Positions 1-6,866 of a stretch of 7,233 bases of DNA are shown here, one piece after another (position 1 is the first letter of the stretch; every line of letters starts with the position of its first letter). The notes under the pieces were generated by a model, which was not told the DNA's origin, made no database searches, and was given only the letters and a program-made list of their open reading frames with translations. The stretch is from NCBI GenBank assembly GCA_030146445.1, contig JASLBT010000212.1, positions 1 through 7,233 of the forward strand, in the 5' to 3' direction. This DNA comes from Segetibacter sp. (GTDB lineage Bacteria > Bacteroidota > Bacteroidia > Chitinophagales > Chitinophagaceae). Position numbers and translations under genes: made by a program.

Positions 1-915
1 GCTTTTACCATCGAGGTAAGCAACGGCCGCAAGGAAACGGTCCATGCGATTGCCATTGCCATCGCCCCATACTTCTTTCAGCTCCTCTGGAGTTGGGTTT
101 GCAGATGATGGGTGGCGCGATGGAACAAAATCACCGGTGAACAAGGCCGCGCCGGTAAGTCCGTCGAAAACCGTTAAGTATTCAGGACCTGCCAGTATGT
201 ACCCTCTATCGTTTCTCCAGTTTTTTGATGCATCCCCGATCACTTTGCCTTTGCCGTCGGTTGTACCGTCTGCCGTTTTCATTGCAATCTCCGCCTTGCC
301 ATCACCGTCAAGGTCATATACCATGAACTGGGTGTAGTGCGCTCCCTCACGAATGTTCTTACCAAGATTGATGCTCCATAGGAGGGTACCATCCAGTTTA
401 TACGCCTGGAAGATAGGCGGGTCAGTTTCACCGGGGCGGCTATTATCGTGTGCCCGGCCGGTTTGATGTAATATGATCTCGTACGCTCCATCGCCGTCTA
501 CATCGCCTACGCTGGCATCATTGGGTGTATAGCCGGCGGGTGTTTGTAACGGAATTGAAAAGTAAGGCACGTTACCGGGTTTCAAGATGAAAGCCTTTGA
601 CGGGCTACTTTCTCTCCTATTCTTTAGTTCGGTTACGTGATACCGGGATAAGGAACCTGTATCTGCCTTATCATCTACAAAACCGGTTACCGCACTAACC
701 GGAGCCCGATTGATCTTTTGAGCTTTACCGTTTGTTGACCGGTAAACATTGAAGGCAAGGCCATCAGGATCGGTAGCCAGCGAACGCCAGCTTACAAATA
801 CTTTACCGTCGGCAGTGCGGACCGCTACAACACCCCGGTCGAGGTATTCCATTAGACGTTGTGCGCTGACGGAGCAAGTACATAATATCGCAGCGAGAAG
901 GAAGACTTTGTTCAT
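1..915 (-). CDS. Rhamnogalacturonan lyase, PL11 family (partial, C-terminus beyond left edge)
   Basis: This is the N-terminal 305 residues of a PL11 lyase, which cleaves the Rha-GalA backbone of rhamnogalacturonan-I by beta-elimination. The frame is open to base 1 without stops or frameshifts. Residues 1-18 are a signal peptide with probable cleavage at VSA|Q, so the mature enzyme is periplasmic or exported. The catalytic module starts at once (LMEYLDRGVVAVR, from residue 21) with the beta-sandwich domain to about 110. The PL11 propeller follows, with calcium-loop motifs DVDGDG (138-143) and DLDGDG (201-206) and the family signatures GAHYTQFMVYD and KTADGTTDG. It resembles the PL11 module of the gene at 3079-6717 but carries about 10 extra residues before WGD (near 270-283). 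An in-frame ATG at 930 would add five residues (MNLFA); a stop lies two codons upstream of it. I prefer 915 because MNKVFLL is the more usual signal-peptide start. Endo or exo action cannot be decided. Whether it has a T9SS tail is unknown. Confidence 0.93.
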   Translation of the reverse strand, partial: MNKVFLLAAILCTCSVSAQRLMEYLDRGVVAVRTADGKVFVSWRSLATDPDGLAFNVYRSTNGKAQKINRAPVSAVTGFVDDKADTGSLSRYHVTELKNRRESSPSKAFILKPGNVPYFSIPLQTPAGYTPNDASVGDVDGDGAYEIILHQTGRAHDNSRPGETDPPIFQAYKLDGTLLWSINLGKNIREGAHYTQFMVYDLDGDGKAEIAMKTADGTTDGKGKVIGDASKNWRNDRGYILAGPEYLTVFDGLTGAALFTGDFVPSRHPSSANPTPEELKEVWGDGNGNRMDRFLAAVAYLDGKS

Positions 916-1008
916 GGCAAATAAATTCATATGTTAACAATCAGGGTCATGATCAGTAGGCATTGCAACCGGGAAGTGCAATTGACAGTTACAATTTACG
1001 TACATGAG

Positions 1009-1016
1009 CAAAGATA
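1009..1016 (-). promoter_or_regulatory. Candidate -7 promoter element for the left PL11 gene
   Basis: On the minus strand the bases read TATCTTTG, a full match to the Bacteroidota primary sigma -7 consensus TAnnTTTG. It lies about 93 bp upstream of the ATG at 915, which would give a leader of roughly 85 nt. No TTTG is visible at the usual -33 distance, so the call rests on one box only. It is the only exact match on this strand that I found in the gap. Confidence 0.35.
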
Positions 1017-1261
1017 TAAGACGTAACTTTTTCACCTTGTTGCATGCGGCTCAGCACGCAGTTGTGACCCATGCTACCTGGCCGGGCTGATATACGTGGC
1101 GAATTTACAAACAAGGCTTACTAATTTATAGTTCAGCAGCTATCCTCTACTTGTGTCGAGTTTCCATATCGTTGCCGACATAAAAAGGGTGTGCGGCTGG
1201 TTGGAACTGTGGTCTTATAAATCCTCAACGCTTTGCTGTCAGTGGGTCTGAACATCAACTT

Positions 1262-1287
1262 TTTGCGCCAGTGCAAATGTGATCACA
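1262..1287. promoter_or_regulatory. Adjacent small inverted repeats, possible operator
   Basis: TTTGC (1262-1266) and GCAAA (1273-1277) form an inverted repeat with a 6-bp spacer. It is followed directly by the perfect 10-bp palindrome TGTGATCACA (1278-1287). The pair lies about 350 bp upstream of the left PL11 start. A single palindrome of this size is expected by chance roughly once in a gap this long, so only the side-by-side arrangement is suggestive. The binding protein is unknown. Confidence 0.2.
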
Positions 1288-1362
1288 CCTTATCAGCCAT
1301 TCTACATTATGAAATTACTTTTTGACCCAACTGGTCTATTTCAATTGTAAATTGTTGCCCGC

Positions 1363-1533
1363 CAGAACTCTCATTCAACATCTATCATTTAACATCCAAC
1401 ATAACTTTCGCGTCTCATCTCCCTGACAGAACTCCCATTCAAGATTTATCATTTATCATCCAACATAATTCTTTAATCTCATCTCCTTACCAGAACTACT
1501 TTTCAACATCTATCATTTAACATCCAACATAAT
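1363..1533. repeat. Tandem array of three 64-bp units built on CATNNNN heptamers
   Basis: Copies start at CAGAAC at 1363, 1427 and 1491, exactly 64 bp apart; the third is recognisable to about 1533. Copies 1 and 3 share an identical 31-bp tract (1374-1404 and 1502-1532). The first two also share TCTCATCTCC (1413-1422, 1477-1486). The core of each unit is itself a heptamer series: CATTCAA, CATCTAT, CATTTAA and CATCCAA run end to end at 1372-1399. The array ends 27 bp from the GH28 stop codon, so it would lie in that transcript's 3' region. Degenerate CAT heptamer tracts of this kind are familiar to me from intergenic regions of Bacteroidota genomes; the 64-bp higher-order unit is seen directly here. 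Confidence 0.9.
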
Positions 1534-1559
1534 GCTCAACGCTGAATGCATAACTCCTC

Positions 1560-2990
1560 TTACAGCTTCATGCCCGTAGAATTCTTTACGTTGAGCGATG
1601 AGCTGTCAGCGGCTTTTATCGACACGTTTTTAAACTTCCAGTCCCGGGCGAAGTTGATGCTCCCGGCATTTGCAGCAACCACGTTGACGTTGCTGAAGTT
1701 GAAGTTATCCAACGACGACTTTTCGTAGCCGCTTGCATTGATGGCCTTTTTTGCATACTTCACCTGCACGTTAGCGATATAAATGTCTTTGAAATGCGGC
1801 ACTCCCTTCTCAGCAGGCTCAACGCGTTTCAACATGGTTTTCCAATGTGCCGGTATGCTGTCGTAGTTGTATCCTGCCGGCAGTGTTGAATAGCTATAAG
1901 TCGGGTTCCAGTTCATCGAGTATAAAAAAGCATTTCCAACCGTATCCATCACTACGTTTTCGAAGTGAATATCTTCGATAACGCCACCGCGTGTTGCAGC
2001 AGATTTGATCTGAAAACCGTTGCTTGTTCCCATTGCCCTTACATCGGTGGCAAGCACGTGGCGGATACCACCGGAGGTTTCACTGCCGAGGGTCAGTAGT
2101 CCGCCACCTTTGCGGGCAATACACTTGCGGATAACGACGTATTCGGTTGGACGGTTCACACGCAAACCATCCCAATCGCGACCCGCCTTTAAACAAAAGT
2201 CGTCGTCGTTGCAATCAATGTCGGCGTTTTGGATCAACACCCAGGAGGAAGAGTCGACATCAATTCCGTCGGTGCTCGGACCATGTCCATCTTCGTTGTT
2301 GCGGATCGTAATACCATCAACGGTCATATATTTTGAGTACAACAACTGAACGGTCCAGAAACCTGCATTTGAAAAGGTGAGTTCCTTAAGCGTTATGTCT
2401 TCCGACGACTGAACAAGAAAGGTGCGGACACGTTTGGCATCATAATCAACAATCCAGCGGAGACCTTTTGGTTCATACTCCCGGCGCATGGCCCAATACT
2501 TATCCCAGCAAAATTTACCCCTGGCGTTTACTTTGCCCTGCCCCGAAACCGCAACATTTTTCTGACCGATTACGTTGATGAGTGCAGCAGGCCAGCGCAT
2601 TTCAATGCCGGCAATACGGGTATCTATCTCAGGATAGTCTTCGAACCGCTGGCTGCCCAGGATAAGCACACCCTTATCAATTTGAAGGTGAACGTTCGTT
2701 TTGATAAAGATGGAGCCCATAAGGTAAACACCGGGTTTAAACCTGACAATGCCGCCACCGGCTTTGGCGCAAACATCGATCGCTTGCTGAATGGACCTGG
2801 TGCTGATTCGCGTACTGTCGTTAACAGCACCGTAGTCGTTGACGAGGTAAACTTTTTTACCTGTAGGTAAGCTACGTGCACCAACTTTCTTAGTCCAGGC
2901 CATATCGGGAGCCGCACCTGCACCTAAATACAAATGGACCATTAGAAGTAAGGCCGCTGCCCACATCGCCACATTTTTAGCATGCTTCAT
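1560..2990 (-). CDS. GH28 family pectin glycosidase (polygalacturonase-like), probably rhamnogalacturonan-active
   Basis: This complete 476-residue GH28 right-handed beta-helix enzyme hydrolyses galacturonic acid linkages in pectin. A signal peptide occupies about residues 1-27 (AGAA|PD) and there is no T9SS tail, so it is probably periplasmic. The pectate-lyase-like entry segment (NDYGAVNDST, 51-60; AGGGIVRFKPGVYLMGSI, 77-94) is standard. Active-site segments are STDGID (239-244, usual NTD), CNDDDFCLKAGRDWDG (260-275, holding the DD pair), GGGLLTLGSE (295-304, usual GHG) and FQIKS (326-330, usual RIK). The acidic residues and lysine are kept, but the usual Asn, His and Arg are Ser, Gly and Gln. 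This favours an RG-I galacturonidase or rhamnogalacturonan hydrolase over an endo-polygalacturonase; that is inference. The ATG at 2990 is preceded immediately by an in-frame TAA. With 88 bp to the upstream PL11 gene and no promoter box seen, the two are likely co-transcribed. Confidence 0.95.
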   Translation of the reverse strand: MKHAKNVAMWAAALLLMVHLYLGAGAAPDMAWTKKVGARSLPTGKKVYLVNDYGAVNDSTRISTRSIQQAIDVCAKAGGGIVRFKPGVYLMGSIFIKTNVHLQIDKGVLILGSQRFEDYPEIDTRIAGIEMRWPAALINVIGQKNVAVSGQGKVNARGKFCWDKYWAMRREYEPKGLRWIVDYDAKRVRTFLVQSSEDITLKELTFSNAGFWTVQLLYSKYMTVDGITIRNNEDGHGPSTDGIDVDSSSWVLIQNADIDCNDDDFCLKAGRDWDGLRVNRPTEYVVIRKCIARKGGGLLTLGSETSGGIRHVLATDVRAMGTSNGFQIKSAATRGGVIEDIHFENVVMDTVGNAFLYSMNWNPTYSYSTLPAGYNYDSIPAHWKTMLKRVEPAEKGVPHFKDIYIANVQVKYAKKAINASGYEKSSLDNFNFSNVNVVAANAGSINFARDWKFKNVSIKAADSSSLNVKNSTGMKL

Positions 2991-3014
2991 TTAGTAGATT
3001 TTTTACACCACCGA

Positions 3015-3027
3015 GGAGATATTCTCC
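3015..3027. promoter_or_regulatory. Short perfect inverted repeat between PL11 and GH28 genes
   Basis: GGAGA-TAT-TCTCC is a perfect 5-bp inverted repeat with a 3-bp centre, 25 bp upstream of the GH28 ATG within the 88-bp gap. It could be a small mRNA hairpin affecting processing or translation, or a binding site. There is no following U-tract on the minus strand, so it is not a typical terminator. Chance occurrence is quite possible. Confidence 0.2.
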
Positions 3028-3078
3028 CGTTATTGCTGATTGGTCCGGTACGGCCCGTAGTGATCTTTGTTGCAAGGA

Positions 3079-6000
3079 TTATTGTTTAAGCAGTTTTGTC
3101 GTATACCGCTCATCGTTATCGATGATGGTAACGTTGTAGTAACCGCGTACCATCCCCGGCAAACGCCTGTTGAGTGCGCTACTCAATTGGCTAACCGAAC
3201 CTTTACTTTGAAAAAGCAGTCTGCCGTCGGGCATGGCAACCTGAAGTATCAATGCGCTGTTGCCTGATGTAAACTGCAGGCGGGTTGTACCGCTTGTTGG
3301 GTTAGGAAACAACTGCAACTGTTTGACCCCTGTAAAGCTGAGTGAACGCGTAGTTGACCAGGTTACTTTTCCATCGCGGTCGACCTGCTTCAAACGATAA
3401 TAGTTTACTCCTGCATTGGGCTGGTTATCGCTTACCACATAGTGATTAACCGCACCGTTATTGCCCTTGTCCGGCACAGTTGCAATCGGCATGAATACTG
3501 TGCCGTTCGGTGAGCGTTCTACAACGTAATGATCAGCGTTAAACTCGTTGGTCGCACTCCATTTCAGTTGTGCTGTTTTACCCTGCCTAACTGCGTCGAA
3601 TGAGAGCAGTTTTACCGGCAATGCACCTCTACCTGCAATAAAAATGTTTGGCCGTGGAGGAGGAAGCATAGAGTCTCCGATATAATACGATGGATACGGC
3701 GGCTGATTATACGCCGAATTCTGCCAGGCAATTGCAACCCGATACTGCGGATCATGCATCAGCGTGGGCAGGCGCATACTGGTCGGGATTGTTGTGGTGA
3801 ACAGCAGAAGGTTGCGGTTATCGGAGCTGCGATAAAGCATTTCTTCGCGCCAGTCGCCGAGAAGGTCGGCGCTGAGATTCGGATTGGCTTTTGTGCCGTT
3901 TATGGATGCGGCATTACCGAAGTCGTTTATGGTCAAAAGCCTGTTAGATGTCCCCGTTGTATAGTTCCATTTGTCGAGCCGGGTACCGTCTAAAAGTTCG
4001 CGCAGTGGGTCGCCGTCCCACCATAAACCAAAATTTACAGAAGGTTTGGTTGTGCCAATCTGCAGCCCCTTGCAATTGTACAGGTTTCCTCTTGACCCCC
4101 AAACTTCATAACCCTTGTACGTTGGGTCGATGTCGGCAGCCATTGATCTTCCGATATCGCCGTTGTTGCCGGTTAGCGGCCCCCATATTGGCTGCCCGGT
4201 TTTGGCGTCCCGGAACTCAAGTCCATAGTTCCCGTAAGATCCGGGATCCTCATGATTTTGCCACACCTCCTGCCCCGGCCTGTCTGGATCGAGGTCCGTC
4301 ATGTGTAATGCATCGCCATGCCCATGCCCGGGTGCATACAAGCCTTTTCCGTCATCGTTTATCGCGCTTGAACCGTTGATGATTTCATCCTTACCATCAC
4401 CATCAACATCGCCGATGGTCATGTTGTGATTTCCCTGTCCGGCATATGCGGCATTCCCCGGTGCATTGCTGTCGAAAACCCAACGCAATGTAAGCTGACC
4501 ATTGCGCCAATCCCATGCGGCACGTACCAAACGCGTATAGTATCCCCGGCCCATGATCAGGCTTGGCCTCTCGCCATCGAGGTAAGCAACTGCATTTACA
4601 AAACGATCAACGCGATTGCCGTAATTATCACCCCACGAAGAAACGGATCCACGCGCAGGGATGTAATTTTCCGTTGCCATAGCTGCACCGGTCATGCCAT
4701 TGAAGATGGTCAGGAATTCGGGCCCGGTCAAAATATAACCATTGCTGTTACGGAAATCTGCAGCGGTATCGCCGATTGCAATGCCGGTGCCGTCTGTGGT
4801 GCCATCAGCAGTTTTACAGGCCATTTCAGCCTTGCCATCGCCATCAAAATCATACACCATAAACTGGGTATAATGTGCGCCTGCGCGAATGTTGCGGCCA
4901 AGATCAACACGCCATAGCCGGGTGCCATCCAGCTTATAGGCATCGATGTAAACGTTGCCTGTATATCCGCCCTGTGAATTGTCTTTTGCGTTGGAAGGAT
5001 CCCATTTTAGAAAGACCTCGTATTCGCCATCGCCGTCAACATCCCCCACGCTGCAATCGTTAGCAGTATAGGTGTAAGTTTCACCACTTGGGGTAACACC
5101 GGGTGGTGGCAGCTGTAATGGGATGGTCTTGTAAATTTGAGACCATACATCTACCGGGGGAACGGCTGCCATTTCAACCTGGTTCAAAATAGGCCTGATG
5201 GTATAGCTGCCGTTGGTGGGGGTGCTATCAACGTAATTGGTAGAGCCGGTAATGGGCGAGTCGTTGAGCTTGATGCCATCGCGGTAGACGTTAAAGCTGA
5301 TCGAAGAAGAGTCTGTCCCCAAAAGGCGCCAACTGAGATAAACCTGCGATGGACCTGATCTGACGGCAACGAGCCCCCTGGTAAGGAATTCCATTTGTTT
5401 TGGCGTGGTTACCACGGAGTCTGCCGGCGGGGGTGGTGGTTCAGCGGTTAAAGCATACCGGCGAACGACGGGCGTAACTACAGACGAGATACCAGCCTTT
5501 GTATAAACAATGTAAGGCTGACTGCTGTCCTCAGCAACCGAGATAGACAAATTACCCGCCGGCTCATCAACCCCAACGGCATCCGGGCTCTTTAGTTCCG
5601 CCCAGGTATTGGTACCGGCTGCCTGTTTAAAAACACGCGCCACACTTCTTCCCGAGCCGTTCGACATGGCATCGGTAAAAGCGCTATACACGTTTCCTGG
5701 CCGGTCGCGATATAAATTGTTGTTGGTGATGTCCCTCGTTGAAAGCGTTCCGCCATAGCTCCAGGTTAATGTTTCTTTATTGAAAGTAATTACGGTTGCC
5801 CGATTGCTGTTGCTTGCGTTGAAATAGGATATCAACGGGTTCCAGTTGCTGTTGAAGGTTATTGCAGCATGGCGTAGCGCTGTGGTAGCACCGGTGGTTG
5901 CGCTTCCGCCCGGAATGGGGTTGGGCACCGGGATAGATTCCCAGGTATTATTGCTCAACCGGTAAACCACCAGGTTTCCGGTACTAGAGGTGGCTGAGGC

Positions 6001-6717
6001 CTGGTTGAGATAAACAAGGTAAGGAGTATCGTTGGTGCTATCCACGGCAATGCCGACCCCTATTGCCCTTTGGGCCGAAACGGCGGTTCCGCCCACAACT
6101 TCCCAGCCCGTATTTGTAAAACGCTTAACAAAAGGATTCAGGTTAGCACCGTCGGCATAGGCAATATAAAAATTGCCATTGTTATCGATTGTTGCCGCAC
6201 TGCGGGCGGTAGAGCTGTATTGACCGATCCCGTTGGTAACACTGCCGGTGGAAACATACAGGTTGGCTGCATCACCATTAATAGGTTCCCACGAGGCGGA
6301 GCCGGCATTATAGGTCTTTACGGCCAGGCGATTGCCATTTGCCGCATCCACATAGGTGGCATACAACCGGTTAGAAGCATCGGAATAAATCCGCGTATAA
6401 GTTGCATTTCCCGTAGATACATTTCCTCCAACCTGTTGCCAGCTAACGCCATCGTAACGTTTCACTTTGGCGATATCAGACTCGGTAAAGATCACGTAAG
6501 GGATGGAAGTGGTACCTTCTGTCACCATGGTGACGGAGGTGTAATTTGATGCTGCTGAAGCGATCTCCAATTCACTACCGATCACTTCCCATTGTTGTGC
6601 GCTTGCGGGAATGCAGGAGAAAAACAGGCAAACCAGGGTAGAGGCTGAAAGAAGGCGCGAACCGGGAAAGATTTGAAACGCGCAGCGCAACCAGTTATGA
6701 ATAGATTTTCGTTTCAT
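3079..6717 (-). CDS. Secreted rhamnogalacturonan lyase PL11 with N-terminal seven-repeat propeller and T9SS sorting tail
   Basis: This complete 1212-residue protein cuts rhamnogalacturonan-I by beta-elimination, probably at the cell surface or outside the cell. The signal peptide is about 1-40 (ASA|Q). Residues 41-424 hold seven repeats, each opening at a Trp (W43, 93, 143, 205, 259, 319, 372), then a PYVxY-like strand and a VKRY-like strand: a probable seven-bladed propeller. A proline linker (EPPPPP, 426-431) leads to the PL11 module (about 440-1027): a beta-sandwich start, calcium loops DVDGDG (559-564), DFDGDG (623-628) and DVDGDG (770-775), and GHGHGDALH (797-805). An Fn3-like domain (1033-1128) and a type A T9SS sorting domain (LFPNPTSG at 1136-1143 to the end) follow. 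PL11 enzymes without extra modules are roughly 600 residues, so this one is doubled. The ATG at 6717 is the first start after an in-frame TAA 12 bp upstream. The propeller's role is unknown; substrate binding is my guess. Confidence 0.95.
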   Translation of the reverse strand: MKRKSIHNWLRCAFQIFPGSRLLSASTLVCLFFSCIPASAQQWEVIGSELEIASAASNYTSVTMVTEGTTSIPYVIFTESDIAKVKRYDGVSWQQVGGNVSTGNATYTRIYSDASNRLYATYVDAANGNRLAVKTYNAGSASWEPINGDAANLYVSTGSVTNGIGQYSSTARSAATIDNNGNFYIAYADGANLNPFVKRFTNTGWEVVGGTAVSAQRAIGVGIAVDSTNDTPYLVYLNQASATSSTGNLVVYRLSNNTWESIPVPNPIPGGSATTGATTALRHAAITFNSNWNPLISYFNASNSNRATVITFNKETLTWSYGGTLSTRDITNNNLYRDRPGNVYSAFTDAMSNGSGRSVARVFKQAAGTNTWAELKSPDAVGVDEPAGNLSISVAEDSSQPYIVYTKAGISSVVTPVVRRYALTAEPPPPPADSVVTTPKQMEFLTRGLVAVRSGPSQVYLSWRLLGTDSSSISFNVYRDGIKLNDSPITGSTNYVDSTPTNGSYTIRPILNQVEMAAVPPVDVWSQIYKTIPLQLPPPGVTPSGETYTYTANDCSVGDVDGDGEYEVFLKWDPSNAKDNSQGGYTGNVYIDAYKLDGTRLWRVDLGRNIRAGAHYTQFMVYDFDGDGKAEMACKTADGTTDGTGIAIGDTAADFRNSNGYILTGPEFLTIFNGMTGAAMATENYIPARGSVSSWGDNYGNRVDRFVNAVAYLDGERPSLIMGRGYYTRLVRAAWDWRNGQLTLRWVFDSNAPGNAAYAGQGNHNMTIGDVDGDGKDEIINGSSAINDDGKGLYAPGHGHGDALHMTDLDPDRPGQEVWQNHEDPGSYGNYGLEFRDAKTGQPIWGPLTGNNGDIGRSMAADIDPTYKGYEVWGSRGNLYNCKGLQIGTTKPSVNFGLWWDGDPLRELLDGTRLDKWNYTTGTSNRLLTINDFGNAASINGTKANPNLSADLLGDWREEMLYRSSDNRNLLLFTTTIPTSMRLPTLMHDPQYRVAIAWQNSAYNQPPYPSYYIGDSMLPPPRPNIFIAGRGALPVKLLSFDAVRQGKTAQLKWSATNEFNADHYVVERSPNGTVFMPIATVPDKGNNGAVNHYVVSDNQPNAGVNYYRLKQVDRDGKVTWSTTRSLSFTGVKQLQLFPNPTSGTTRLQFTSGNSALILQVAMPDGRLLFQSKGSVSQLSSALNRRLPGMVRGYYNVTIIDNDERYTTKLLKQ

Positions 6718-6801
6718 AGCAATCGTTTAGAAAAGTGGAATGATGTCATTTAGGATCGTCTAACCAGGATAAGTTGTTTTACCCGTTCGTAGCGCCTCAT
6801 C

Positions 6802-6835
6802 GAAATTTACAAATAATCATCCAGTCAGCTTCAAA
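6802..6835 (-). promoter_or_regulatory. Weak candidate promoter for the large PL11 gene
   Basis: On the minus strand, TTTG (6835-6832) is followed after 22 bp by TAAATTTC (6809-6802), one mismatch from the Bacteroidota -7 consensus TAnnTTTG, with spacing close to the usual -33/-7 arrangement. It lies about 85 bp upstream of the ATG at 6717, inside the 149-bp gap after the esterase gene. It could be an internal promoter, or the gene may simply be read through from upstream. Confidence 0.22.
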
Positions 6836-6866
6836 ATCTTCCGGCACAGGCTGTAATCATCTCTCG

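Larger units (their letters stand above)
916..1559. other. Long non-coding gap between GH28 gene and second PL11 gene
   Basis: About 630 bp carry no convincing coding sequence on either strand. The half next to the GH28 stop holds a tandem 64-bp repeat array (1363-1533). The middle holds two adjacent small inverted repeats (1262-1287). The half next to the PL11 start holds a Bacteroidota-like -7 box (1009-1016). I found no clear intrinsic terminator (GC-rich stem plus U-tract) after the GH28 gene. The gap is far longer than the 88- and 149-bp gaps in the rest of the cluster, so the left PL11 gene probably has its own promoter. Confidence 0.7.

Noticed and set aside
279..491. Minus-strand frame of 70 codons with an ATG at 491
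   Set aside because: It is a shifted shadow of the PL11 reading frame that runs from 915 to 1.
860..915. Lipoprotein signal in the left PL11 (Cys at residues 12 and 14)
   Set aside because: The residues before each Cys (AIL and LCT) do not fit a lipobox, which needs Gly, Ala or Ser at -1. The VSA|Q signal peptidase I site is better.
1363..1533. Possible CRISPR array
   Set aside because: Only three copies at a 64-bp period, imperfect repeats, the parts between cores also partly conserved (TCTCATCTCC), and no cas genes.
3015..3027. Intrinsic terminator after the large PL11 gene
   Set aside because: The stem has only 5 bp and no U-tract follows on the minus strand; read-through into the GH28 gene is more likely.
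3754..4917. Plus-strand open frames of 79, 143 and 163 codons
   Set aside because: They lie wholly antisense to the PL11 module, give low-complexity Cys/Pro/Arg-rich proteins with no family resemblance, and arise from the codon bias of the real gene.
6070..6549. Plus-strand open frame of 159 codons
   Set aside because: It is antisense to the propeller repeats; its Ile/Gly-rich pattern mirrors the repeat codons and shows no recognisable domain.
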